Below, piece after piece: positions 53,835 through 64,000 of a stretch of DNA of 64,000 nucleotides. A model generated the notes under the pieces. That model had not been told where the DNA came from and did no database searches. It saw only the letters and a list, made by a program, of their open reading frames with translations. The DNA is from Daucus carota subsp. sativus (lineage: Eukaryota > Streptophyta > Magnoliopsida > Apiales > Apiaceae), in the NCBI RefSeq assembly GCF_001625215.2, contig NC_030387.2:30093606-30157605 (forward strand). Reading direction: 5' to 3'. Position 1 is the stretch's first letter. The number at the start of each line of letters is the position of its first letter. Position numbers and translations under genes: made by a program.

Positions 53835-56470
53835 TTTTTTTTTTTTTTGAGAAATTGATAATTTCATTAAAACGCCAAACTTTCGGACAATATTGTCTCC
53901 AACAAAAAGAATGGAGGAGACGAGATTACAATGGAACTATTTAGCTCACAAGGAATTCTCGCAATGCTATGCGCAACCTTGTTCGCTTGCTTCCTAACAA
54001 AATTAAGCTTGAGTCGATCATTATGTCTCAGAATGTTCCTGCATTGATGAATAAGGTCACCAAGCTCCAGTAAGTTCTCCTGGCCATTCTGAATTGCCTC
54101 AACACTTAGCAAAGAGTCACTTTCGATCACTACTGCATTTGTATAATTCTGTGCCCAAGTCAGTGCCTCAGTAATACCTGTCATTTCAGCTTCCATAACC
54201 GAGAAAGAGCCTGCAAATCTCATCTTCTTTCCTGTAATGTAGTGCCCCTGGTGATTTCTTAAAACCATACCAATGCCAAATGAGTTTTGTCCGTCCACAA
54301 CCGATGCATCAACATTAATTTTTAAGCACCCTTGCTCTGGAACTTGCCACTTCCGACCATCTCCCTGTTGTCTGTTGCTCAGGTGTGGTGAAAATGAGAC
54401 TTTAATATTAGCTATTTGCCACTCTAAGATTTGTTTCGCACTCCAAGCCATGACAGTGGCTGGTGACATAAATCTATTCTCAAAAATGCGTTTATTACTT
54501 GCAAACCATACTCCCCAGAGAACTGATACCATTTTAACCAAAATCTCATCTGGACCATTAGCCAAAGTATGAAGTAACCATTCATGGCTGCTTTCTATGT
54601 CCCACACGTTAGAGTCGAAACCTTTCTGTTGCCAGCATTCTTTTGCGAAGCCACATTCAAAGAACAAGTGCCGTAGGTGTTCTACCTCACCAGTACACAT
54701 TGAACAAACAATTGGGGCTGGGACACCTCTTCCCCTTAATAAGATCCTGATTGGTAGAGTATTGCGACAAAACCTCCACAAGAAAACTTTAATTTTATGA
54801 GGGACTTCCAGATTCCAGATTCCAGATTTTGTTCCATCCCTTCGACTGTTGAACTCCATCATTAGCAGGCTGACTTTGACACCACTGATAGTACCCTGAT
54901 TTCACCGTATACTTTCCATTGGATGAATGGATCCAGGCAACCCTGTCTCTAGTATACCCCTGTGGAATTCGAGTGTTTAAAATGGCATCTGCATCCTCAC
55001 TGCTGAAATTGGCTCTGATTTTAACCTCATCCCAAGCCCTTCTGTTTTCCTGGAATAAATCGCAAACTTTCAGCTGCATCACTTGACTACTGATTTGTTC
55101 CCTGTTAACGCAGAAATTCTCTTTCATACGAAGCCACCTATCAGTTGCAATGCTAATAGATGTGCCGTCCCCCACAACCCATCTCAGACCCTTCTTCATC
55201 TCTTCTTTTGCCTCCCATATACCTGACCATGTGTAACTAGCACCACCTGTCCTACCAGCTTGTAGAAAATGACTATTTGGATAGTATCTAGCTTTTAGAA
55301 TCCTTGAAACTAAAGCTCTTGGGTCGTTTATTAATTTCCAACACTGTTTACCCAGGAGAGCTAGATTAAAGCCATTGATATCTCTGAACCCCAGGCCTCC
55401 ATCCTTCTTTGACATACACATTTTATTCCAGCCTAGCCAGCGAATACCTTTGTTTGAAGAAGAGTTTGATTGCCACCAGAAGGCATTCATTACTCTTTGA
55501 ATCTCTTGACAGAGTGATTTAGGAATCAGAAAACAAGACATTGTATATGCCGGTATTGACTGAATCACATTTTTCAACATGACTAATTTACCAGCACGTG
55601 AAAGCAGCCTCGAGCTCCATCCTTTAATTTTCTGAATCACCTTGTCTTTCAAGTACCTAAACACAGTTTTCTTTGAGCGGCCAATCAGAGATGGCAGGCC
55701 AAGATACTTGCTGTCTCCTATATCTTTATGAACGCCAAGCTCTTGTTTGAGTGCTTCTTGCTTATCTCTCCTTACATTTGAACTGAAGAATATGGCTGAT
55801 TTTTGATAGTTAACTGCTTGCCCTGACCACGCCTCATATTCATTTAAGATTCCTTTGACTGTTGAAGCTTCTTCTGTAGTCGCTTTAAAAAATAAAAAGC
55901 TGTCATCAGCGAATAACAGATGGGTTATTGATGGGGCCAGATTGCAAATACAACATCCGTTTATGCTACCATTCCCAGCAGCTGACTTTAAGGATGATGA
56001 CAAACCTTCGACGCACAGCAGGAACAAATAAGGCGAGAGGGGATCTCCTTGGCGGAGACCTCTAGTTGGTATTATGGGACCTATCATAGATCCTTGAAAC
56101 GAGATCGAATAAGATACAGTTCGAACACAAAGCATCATCCATTCAATCCATTTTTCTGAAAAACCCATGGTAGACATTCTGTGTTTAAGATACCTCCAGC
56201 TCACACGGTCGTAAGCCTTACTAATGTCGAGCTTTAAAGCCACCACACCATCTTGACCACTATTCTTCCTTTTCATGTAATGCAAAAGCTCAAATGCCAC
56301 CAAAACATTATCTGTGATGTTTCGGCCAGGAACAAAAGCCGATTGCTCCTCAGATATGACCCCTGGTAGAATTTTCTGCAGTCTATTTGCCAACACCTTT
56401 GCTACTATCTTGTAAAGAACGTTACACAAAGCTATCGGCCTGAGGTCTTTAGGGTCGTCAACATTATCTT
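53835..56470 (-). mobile_element. LINE (non-LTR retrotransposon), 5'-truncated or interrupted
   Basis: A run of 14 T (53835-53848) is the poly-A tail on the minus strand. Coding for ORF2 runs from about 56470 to 53867 with reverse transcriptase, a zf-RVT region and a C-terminal RNase H. The endonuclease and ORF1 are absent. At 56470 the LINE is joined to the foldback element (56471-57034). Short traces resembling LINE coding may continue beyond 57045. Confidence 0.9.
53867..56470 (-). pseudogene. LINE ORF2 remnant: reverse transcriptase, zf-RVT, RNase H
   Basis: First part (frame ending 54795): reverse transcriptase with DLRPIALCNVLYKIVAKVLANRL, LDISKAYDRVSW, GLRQGDPLSPYLFLLCVEGL and the catalytic LLFADDSFLF. 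It continues to YYQWCQSQP. Second part, in another frame and overlapping it (54862-53867): the zf-RVT region (HKIKVFLWRFCRNTLP, CSMCTGEVEHLRHLFFECGF) and the RNase H domain (INVDASVV, VMEAEMTGITEAL, ESDSLLSVEAIQ). A frameshift between 54795 and 54862 separates the parts. With the frameshift and missing start, it is not functional. Confidence 0.9.
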
Positions 56471-57034
56471 TTCTAGGTCCCTGAATTATAAATGTCAATT
56501 CATAAGTAATTCAACTCTTGATTTTTTCCTATCTGGGTCCTTCCGTTAGATCTGGTTTGACGCCGTTAGTTCTTCTGAAGTTCATGAGAATCAAAGATAA
56601 CTTTGAAGGTGATTCCGATATCCAAATTTGAAGCTTGAGTAATCAAATTGATCGTTTTTCAATCCTCTATCCATCTATACCATCAAAATTTAGTTTGGTA
56701 ATTTCCGAATTTTGAGTTGAATATTAGTTTTCATTTTAATAGCTTTTGTTTGAATTATAATGATGTAGATTGATAGATCGTGTGATTATGAGCATGTTCA
56801 TATAATTTTCGTGATTTTTAATGTTCAAATTAGCCTCGTCGGAAAATTCGAGCTCACCGGATTTGAGCTTTTCCGACCAAGTTCGTCGGAAAAACTAACG
56901 ACGTCAAACCAGATCTAACGGAAGGACCCAGGTAGGAAAAAATCAAGAGTTGAATTACTTATGAATTGACATTTATAATTCAGGGACCTAGAAAAAAAAG
57001 TGTCGTTCAGGGACTTTAGAATTAATTTTCCCTA
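56471..57034. mobile_element. Foldback (MULE-like) element inserted at the LINE edge
   Basis: Inverted arms of about 99 bp: left 56471-56569 ('ttctaggtccctgaattat...'), right 56895-56993 ('...aattcagggacctagaa'). The right side extends 41 bp further ('aaaaaagtgtcgttcag' to 'ttttcccta') without a left counterpart, so the left end looks truncated. The 11-bp sequence aacattatctt stands directly outside both sides (56460-56470 and 57035-57045), like a target duplication. The 9-11 bp length would fit a Mutator-like element. Confidence 0.75.
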
Positions 57035-57111
57035 AACATTATCTTGATCGAATCAACCAAAATTTATATGATTAAACCGTGTTTACACATTTTGTAATCA
57101 AGGTAGTATAA

Positions 57112-57633
57112 TACTCCCTCCGTCCCACTCATTTCTTTACGCTTTCCTTTTTGGGATGTCTCATCCAATTCTTTACATTTCAAAACTTACCAAAAATAGT
57201 CAATGGGTCCCACCACTTCTCCACTTTTCTTTCTTTTTCACACTACTTTTACTCCACTATCTACTTTTTATACATTAAAAATCAATGGGTCCCACCACTT
57301 TACCCACTTTTCTTCCTCTTTTCCACTACTTAATACTCCCTCCGTCCCATTTTAACTGCTTTTGACTTTTTTACACGTATTTTAAGATGTTAAAAAAATT
57401 ACATCTAAACATGATTATTTTTTATAAAATTTATATCAAATAAAAGTTTAGAGTCTAAACTTTTATTTGATATAAGAATTGAAATTTTTTATTGAGTGTA
57501 GATATTGTTTTTTTACACCTCAATATACGTGTTAAAAAGTCAAATATCAGTTAAAATGGGACAGAGGGAGTACATATTTCTTAACCTCCGTGCCCAACCC
57601 ATTTGATAAGAAATGGGTGGGACGGAGGGAGTA
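57112..57633. mobile_element. Stowaway-like MITE with a second MITE nested inside
   Basis: 'tactccctccgtcccactca' on the left and 'gggtgggacggagggagta' on the right are inverted copies bounded by TA. Removing the inner element (57334-57572) leaves about 280 bp. Arms carry 'atttctttacg' and 'cttaacctccgtgccc'-like sequence. Confidence 0.85.
57334..57572. mobile_element. Inner MITE nested in the 57112 element
   Basis: 'tactccctccgtcccatttt' on the left and 'aaaatgggacagagggagta' on the right are inverted. The inner pair 'gcttttgacttttttacacg' and 'cgtgttaaaaagtcaaa' matches the 7485/20620 family. Its position inside the outer element shows it arrived later. Confidence 0.85.
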
Positions 57634-58325
57634 ATTATGTTAATGGGAAATTGTATAACGACTCCAGTAATCAAACTGATTTTGTCGCTTAAGAATTTCC
57701 AGCTAGCGAGTTGATGTTAAATCTGAGTGTCATGGTCATAAACTAAGTAGGCGGTTGAAGTGGTAATATACGATAAAGTTAAAAAGAACAAGTCAATAAT
57801 AACAATAATGTGTGTACATAATCCTAGTTGACGCAGCTTGTGGTAGATGAATACACGCTCCCCTCCCCTCAGTTGACCCACTCCCAGCTGCAGACAGTAG
57901 TAATATTAAACGATACAGTACTATACAATGATAGAACTGTCACTGGTGTTTTTCTTTTGAAAAAAGCTCACTTGCTTTATCCTATTTTAATGTAACCCTC
58001 CGTCTCTTAATATTTTTTCGAGCTATTCACCAAAAAATCCAATCAATTTTTCAACTTTTTTTCTAAAAAACCTTTAAACTTTTTTTTCACTAACAACCCC
58101 AATAAACTTTATTAAATTTATGAAAAAATTTAATCAGAGTTACTTATCGCTGACATATATGAACTAATCATGATTAACATATCTTATGTGGCAACATGAT
58201 TAAAATTAATCAAAAAACTAAAAAAAATTATTTTTGTGAAGATTTAACTACAAAATCTAAAATAAATATAAATTATGGTTTTGATAAAAACTTTCGTGTT
58301 CGTGAATCTTAACAAGTAATCATGA
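57634..58325. other. Spacer without a recognisable gene
   Basis: AT-rich DNA. A stretch at about 58020-58130 ('ctattcaccaaaaaatcc' to 'aacttta') resembles a decayed repeat whose partner lies at 59420-59530 in the opposite orientation ('aaaagttcaaagattttttgg'), so 58020-59530 may be the ends of one large old element. No gene is supported. Confidence 0.5.
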
Positions 58326-58333
58326 TGATTAAA

Positions 58334-58911
58334 TAGACCTGGCAATTCGGTACACGACACGAAAACACGACACAAAAAGTTTGGGTTTGGTTTTCAAAAT
58401 TCGGTACACGAATACGAAAGTACACGTTACTATTAGTGTGGGGTTCGGTTTTTGATATAAGTACACGAACGACACGAAAGTACACGAACTAAATAAATAA
58501 ATATAAATTAAAAAATATATTATACTTATTTATATATATTCTTTAATCAATTTCAGTTCTGTTATTTCATTTCTGTTATCTTATGAATTTATTATATGTC
58601 TAATCTATTGTTCGTCACAGAAAAATTGTAAAAATAATAGATTTATTGTGAAATCCGTGTACTTTCGTGTACAAATGTGTATTTCGTGTACATTTCATCC
58701 GGACTGTTCGTGGTACACAGAAGGTACACGAAATTTTTCGTGTACTTAACGTGTACGGTTCGTGTTGACATGAAATAATTCGGTTCGTGTACGTGTTCCA
58801 GAACTGGTACACGAAATCGAAACAGTTCGGGTTCGGGTTTAGGGTTCAGTACACGAAAACACAAAGATACACGACACGAAATTACACGACAAGAACTGTT
58901 TGCTAGGTCTA
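58334..58911. mobile_element. Non-autonomous hAT-type element, 578 bp
   Basis: A perfect 8-bp target duplication tgattaaa at 58326-58333 and 58912-58919. Ends 'tagacctggcaattc' and 'tttgctaggtcta' are inverted repeats. The interior is dense in 'tacacgaaa' / 'cgtgtac' motifs in both orientations, which explains several short open frames of low-complexity protein. No transposase. Confidence 0.92.
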
Positions 58912-58919
58912 TGATTAAA

Positions 58920-60770
58920 TAGCTTACTTGACAAATTATAACAATTCAAATTAATATAATAGAAGAAAAAACAAGGGGGGAAATCAGACTGACAAGCACA
59001 TCTTCACTTATTTTCATATTATTTTTTAAATCAAAATTATAAAATATTATACTATTAAAATCATAATCCGCCAATTATCCTTAAGTAGAATATATATACA
59101 TATGATTCTTAAGTAGAATATATATACATATGACTCGTAGAAGTTAGACAGTTATATAGAATAATTAATATAAATTAAGTTTAAATAAAGTATAAAATTG
59201 TCAAAATAATATATTCTTTGGTACAAACGATGAAAACGCTTAGATCTTCCTTGTAGCGTGGGTTTATGAAATTATAATATTATAAAATATTAAAAAAAAA
59301 GTTATATTTATTGATGAATAAACAATATGTGGCACACACGTGTATAAAGAAATGCAAATAAGGGAAAGATACTTAACAAGTCAGATTGATAAATTTAACC
59401 ATGGTTTATTTTATATATTTTTATATAATTTAATAAAGTTTATTGGGGTTGTTAGTGAAAATAAAAGTTCAAAGATTTTTTGGCAAAAAAATGACAAGTT
59501 CATTGGGTTTTTTGGTTAATAGATCTATTTTTTTTTGTTTACCTTTATCACGTCTAACACATTTAGATGTTAATATCTTTAATTTCGTATTGGTATTAAA
59601 TATAAAAAACTTCACAAAAGTAAGGTACTTATAAATGCGAATCCAACAATATCACTCGTGACTATATTTAATCTTCTTAATTAGACGTAAATTAATAATT
59701 TTAATCATGTTATGAAACAGTACGAACATATGAAACGAGAAATATATATAGAGACGGAGGAGTACTACAAATGTGATGCAAGCGTACGTTCCCTTGATCA
59801 AATTCATATCATATAATTTAATAAAAAAATATTATTTAACCTAACTTTGTAAAAAATTATCGGGATGTAATTTAACTTTGAAATGAGTTACATAAATGAA
59901 ACAAAAAGATTATCAATGATCCACTTGATACATTAAAATGAAACAAGTGATCTAATTGTTTATTAACCCCTTAATTAAGGAGATTGCCTTGCCCTAGTGA
60001 AGTTCTAGAAATCAATCGCTAGCAAGTACATCATATATGTCTCACATGAACTAAAAAGAAACTCCTACTTGATAGTAGTATATGTTTATGCCAGAATGAA
60101 TGATTTATATATGGATTATGTTGTCTCATCTTATGTGTTGTTTCTTTAGTCGGCAGAGAAAATTTATTGCCACAATTTTCTCATAGAAAAAGCAAGGTGA
60201 CTGAGTGTGATTATTACTATTGTCATTCTAGAAAAACAATACATGAGTGCCTAGTCTTGATTACTTTCTCAACTAAAACAAAACTTCTCCTACAACTTCA
60301 AACAAACCAAAAGAGGACAACTGGTTTGAAATATGTTTAGATACTGTAGGTGAAAAGCAAGCTTTCTTTATTTATATTTTATAATATTGAAAAAAATAAG
60401 GTTTTGTTGTCATATGAAAATGTCAAACACCATTGCTGTCTTTTTCCCTCACACCTGCCAAAACCCAAGAAAGTCTTCTCAATCCTGTGCATGTATTTTT
60501 CCATTTTTACCTCTTGACTTTGTACTCATGTTAAACCTCTGCAACAGTCTTGTTACTACAGACAGGCCTTAGATTTTCTTAGAACTTTCTCTTCCTGAAA
60601 TATATCAACACATGTACTTTATTATAAATCTCAAATAAAACAGTAACTTGGAGTAATAATCTTCTTGTCATTTCTCTCTAGCTTGCTAATTTATTCTTCA
60701 TACAATATACACACACAGACACACATATTACTCTGCTGTATATTCTTGTTTCTTGGAAGTTCTTACTGGA
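58920..60770. other. AT-rich spacer and 5' flank of the EDR4-like gene
   Basis: Contains a 28-bp tandem pair at 59081-59136. Right of about 60600 the sequence becomes CT-rich ('cttgtcatttctctctagc', then 'acacacacagacacacat'), as in a plant 5' UTR. No other gene is supported. Confidence 0.5.
59081..59136. repeat. Tandem duplication, 28-bp unit
   Basis: 'ttaagtagaatatatataca' begins at 59081 and 59109. The two copies differ at one or two bases. Confidence 0.9.
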
Positions 60771-63700
60771 ATGTCTGAAAAAGGACATGCTCGATTGGTT
60801 CGTTGCCCAAATTGCAAGAATTTAGTTTCAGAGCTGAAAGATTACTCTGTTTATCAGTGTGGTGCTTGTGGGATTGTTCTTAGAGGTACCCTCTTGTTAA
60901 TTTCTTGAATTTTAATGTTTTTTCTTGTGTCTGTGAGTCTGTGACTATTAATTTATGTTTAGCATTCAAGTAAATCTAAAAAAGTTCCAATTTTTTAGAT
61001 GATATTTGGGGGTTTGAAGGTGGGAATTCATGTTTTAATTGTTAGAACAGTGTGGAAATGTTATTATGTTTGTTGCTCTGATTTGTTTTTATAGGTTTTG
61101 TTTAAAAAGGTGTTATCTTGTTTACTTTTTGCAGTAAAAGATAAGAATTTTGAGGTAGATGGGGTTTCTGGGGATTTTGTTTTGGGTGATGATGGGTCAA
61201 TAAATGATGTTGGGTCAAATGGTAGTTCTGCTAGTATGATTAGGAGGATTGGAAATTCGGATGAGATGCATGAGCGATATGTGTATAACTCAATAGCTAA
61301 AGGGGATAGGCCAAGTTTCGAGTATCAAGGGGGGATGGATGAGAATGTTGCTGGAAGTAGTAGAGAATTTGGGGGTTCAAAATATGGAGGTGGTCATGTT
61401 TATGTGTCACAGAGGTCAGACCGCAGATTTGATCGGAGATCTGGTGGTGAGAATGGCGATGATGAATATTATCATGGCACTCAAAGGGGAGATGTGGGAA
61501 GGGTGAGATATTCTGCATCAATGCACTCGTACCGGGGTACTTCGGAGCTGGGACGTAATTATGATTATGCTGAAGCAGCCCAATTTGTGAAGAGCAGAGG
61601 CGATTTCAGTGAGTTTACGAAGGTCGACCATGTAGAACAAGAAAAAGCCGAGATATTAAGAAAGTTGAATGAGTTAAAGGATCAACTTAGTAGGATTGAT
61701 GTAGCTTCTAAACCTAAAGAAAAGGTCTTTACTGATAGGACGGCTTTTCATAAGGATCCTTATAGTAATCCAGAGATTTGGCTGTCTGATGGATCTCGAG
61801 TTCAGAAAAGGACCTCATTGCAGTATTCAGGTGCTGATAAACATGTAGCTGGACCTTCATATATTAGTCATTACAATGAGCCACCATCATACATAGATAG
61901 TCGTGAGATGGCTCCGCCTAAGTTTTATCCACCAATGCATACTCCAAATCACCTGCAAGAGTATGAGGGTCCGTTAAGGTCACCAGTGCCCGGGGGACCT
62001 TTATACAGGGTACCTTCTCCTCCACAGCCACAGTATTCCCATCCATACTATTCTCCACAGTATGTGAATAGTGATGTAACGCCTTCGAATACAATTCAAC
62101 CATATTCGCATAACATAAATATGCATACACCATCTTGTTCTTGTTTACAGTGCTACAATAGGCATCCTCAGGTTATACCAACTGTTACCTCTTCTGGATA
62201 TGGTGATAGAAGGTATTTGGATGACCCGAAAAACCCCATTTTATATCCTCGTGACAATTCCAGTGCACTTGGTCCACAGAATTATGATCCTGGATCTCAG
62301 AGAATCTATCATAATTCACAATGGTCCAAAGATCAGAACTTAGGAGTAGGTGTGTCCAATCAACAACGCCATCTAAAGGTGATGCCGTCTAGTGGTGGAC
62401 GTCGTTGCTACCCTATTGCTGGTGGTGCACCGTTGTTTGCATGTTGCAGTTGTTTCGAATTGCTCCAACTTCCTAAGAAATTTCTTTTTAGACAAAAAAT
62501 TCAAAAGAAAATAAGATGTGCAGCATGTGCCAAACTCATATTTGTAGAAGTTACTGATAAGAAACTTATTCTTTCTGTTTATGAGGAAGCAAAGGAAAGT
62601 CCTGCTACGGATGATGATAGCTCGTATATGGCCAAGAACAATACTTTGAATTTTGTTGCAGATAGTAGAAGCATGGATGTCCCGTCAGATGATTATGATA
62701 GCTCCACTTTCAATATACATTCAGCTGACAGAAAACAAGTTTCGGCATCACCAGAAAAGGTTTTAAGCTCCAATCACTCTGCTGGGGTAAAAAATGAACA
62801 CTCCACTTCTTCCTTTACATCTGAGAATGAGGACAACAATAATACAAATAGAAATAGCAACTCTGCTGAACTCCCAACAGAGGCCATCCCATCACGTCCG
62901 CCTTCAGGTTCACCTCTTAAAGATCACATTGATTACTCTAATAGATATACTTTGGCAAACCAATCTGAAAAGGGAAGCAAAATTGATCTGTCCGAGCATG
63001 AGATGGGAATGCCAATAAAGGTCATCTCACAACAAAATTCTGGGAAAGATACTGCAGCAGCAACTGAATTGGATATATCACCCAATGAGTATTTTAATAC
63101 AGGAACATCCATTGATTCAGGGGATATAAGCAGAGAAGAAGATCAAACAAGAGCAAGCAAAGCAAATTCATACTTTCCAGGTATTATCAGAGAGAGCTCT
63201 CAGGACAGATCTGATAACAGTTTCGAGGACGAAATAACTAATGTTTCGGTTAATGGGCATCCTATACCAGATAGGTTTGTAAAGAAGGCTGAGGAGTTTG
63301 CTGGACGAATCCAACCTGGAGAATATTGGTAAGTATATACTTCTCCTTCTAGTGATGAGATAGTTTTAGCTATAATGCAAGCGGTTCTATTATCTTTTAT
63401 AACTGATAATATGCACTCTGTCGATACAAGTGAATGTGAAGTTAAAAAATCGGGTTACCAAGTAATAATGCTTGACATATTTATGGAATAAATGTCCAGA
63501 ATGTTATTACTCTCTTTTTTCTATAGTTGTCCAGCTACATTCAAGGTCCTTGATTCCTGTCGTTTAAAAAATTGTCTTCCAAAGTTCACTGAAGAGGTTC
63601 AAGTTAGTAGTGTCTGACTTGCACTTTTATCTTTAGTGGTTTTACTGATCTTTCTTCATTCTTGATATGCACTAGGTATGATTCTCGAGCTGGATTCTGG

Positions 63701-64000
63701 GGTGTGATGGGTGGACCTTGCCTTGGCATAATTCCTGTATGAGTTTTACTTCTTCAGAAATAAATTTCGATATGTATGAATTAGAGCTTGCCTAATATAC
63801 ATTAATGTTAAACTAAAACTTGTTTTTTTTATGGCAGCCGTCTATTGAAGAATTTAATTTTCCACTGCCAGAGACTTGTGCTGGTGGAGACACTGGTGTG
63901 TTTGTTAATGGTAGAGAACTGCATCAAAAGGACCTAAAGTTGCTTGGAAAAAGAGGGCTCCCTACAGATGTTGATAGATCATACATTATTGAGATATCTG
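60771..64000 (+). CDS. EDR4-like zinc-ribbon protein (DUF3133), 3' end outside window
   Basis: Exons 60771-60885, 61135-63328, 63676-63736, 63838 to beyond 64000; all borders GT-AG, 844 codons visible. Residues 7-38 form a zinc ribbon with CPNC and CGAC pairs (VRCPNCKNLV, YQCGACGIVLR), the N-terminal signature of EDR4-type proteins. Mid-protein there is a short coiled coil (KAEILRKLNELKDQLSRID), a Pro/Tyr/Ser-rich region, then the DUF3133 zinc-binding block with four cysteines (FACCSCFELLQLPKKF, RCAACAKLIFVEV). The conserved C-terminal region begins in the last exons (YDSRAGFWGVMGGPCLGIIP, VFVNGRELHQKDL). Arabidopsis EDR4 limits powdery-mildew resistance and helps localise EDR1; the larger paralogs are less studied. 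The function is inferred. No frameshift is seen. Confidence 0.93.

Noticed and set aside
54273-54800. Plus-strand frames inside the LINE
   Set aside because: Antisense to recognised LINE RNase H and zf-RVT coding on the minus strand.
58615-58864. Short frames rich in T, H and V around the 58334 hAT element
   Set aside because: They read the low-complexity 'tacacgaaa' repeats of a transposon and have no protein family pattern.

Overview
The window is nuclear DNA from a eudicot plant. Its genes have many introns with GT-AG borders and encode plant-specific proteins: a thylakoid curvature protein, a cytokinin response factor, a jasmonate-conjugating GH3 enzyme and an EDR4-like protein. The spaces between them are AT-rich and full of plant transposons. 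I cannot name the species. Nothing bacterial, organellar or CRISPR-like is present.

Genes from left to right: a BTB/BACK protein of the POB1/LRB type (119-2908, +, 5' end outside the window); a CURT1 thylakoid protein (4824-7143, +); a CRF-type ERF transcription factor (9248-10111, -, no intron); a 148-residue E2 ubiquitin-conjugating enzyme (17730-23748, -, stretched by transposon-bearing introns); a JAR1-type jasmonoyl-amino acid synthetase (49587-52319, +) followed by a decayed copy of its last exon (53128-53522); and an EDR4-like zinc-ribbon protein (60771 to beyond the right edge, +). POB1/LRB, CRF, JAR1 and EDR4-like genes also lie close together in Arabidopsis as I recall it, so the gene order looks ancestral and has been spread apart by insertions.

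The middle (26582-40515) is one complete Ty3/gypsy chromovirus-like LTR retrotransposon on the minus strand, bounded by the 5-bp duplication gagta. It has LTRs of 3.3 and 4.2 kb, a primer binding site, a polypurine tract and gag-pol broken by one frameshift. It also has an extra 311-codon frame between the primer site and gag. That frame predicts an acidic, proline-rich protein whose first 90 residues hold several SUMO-interacting-motif-like segments; it is the most unusual coding sequence here. The 5' LTR carries an 853-bp tandem duplication that arose after insertion. The element sits inside an older MITE.

Other mobile DNA with clear ends: three hAT-type elements with perfect 8-bp target duplications (13446-15622, 16583-17308, 58334-58911); a Pack-MULE with about 112-bp inverted ends and a 9-bp duplication that captured a piece of an HSP90 gene with its intron (46725-47703); a 515-bp near-perfect palindrome with a 9-bp duplication (25147-25661); a Helitron with hairpin and CTAG end (44321-44987); a tRNA-derived SINE (16431-16537); a LINE (53835-56470) joined to a foldback element; three copies of a TAA-flanked MITE family; and several CTCCCTCCGT-ended MITEs, one nested in another. 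Most elements could be delimited from their own ends. The remaining intergenic DNA is AT-rich and holds no gene I can support.
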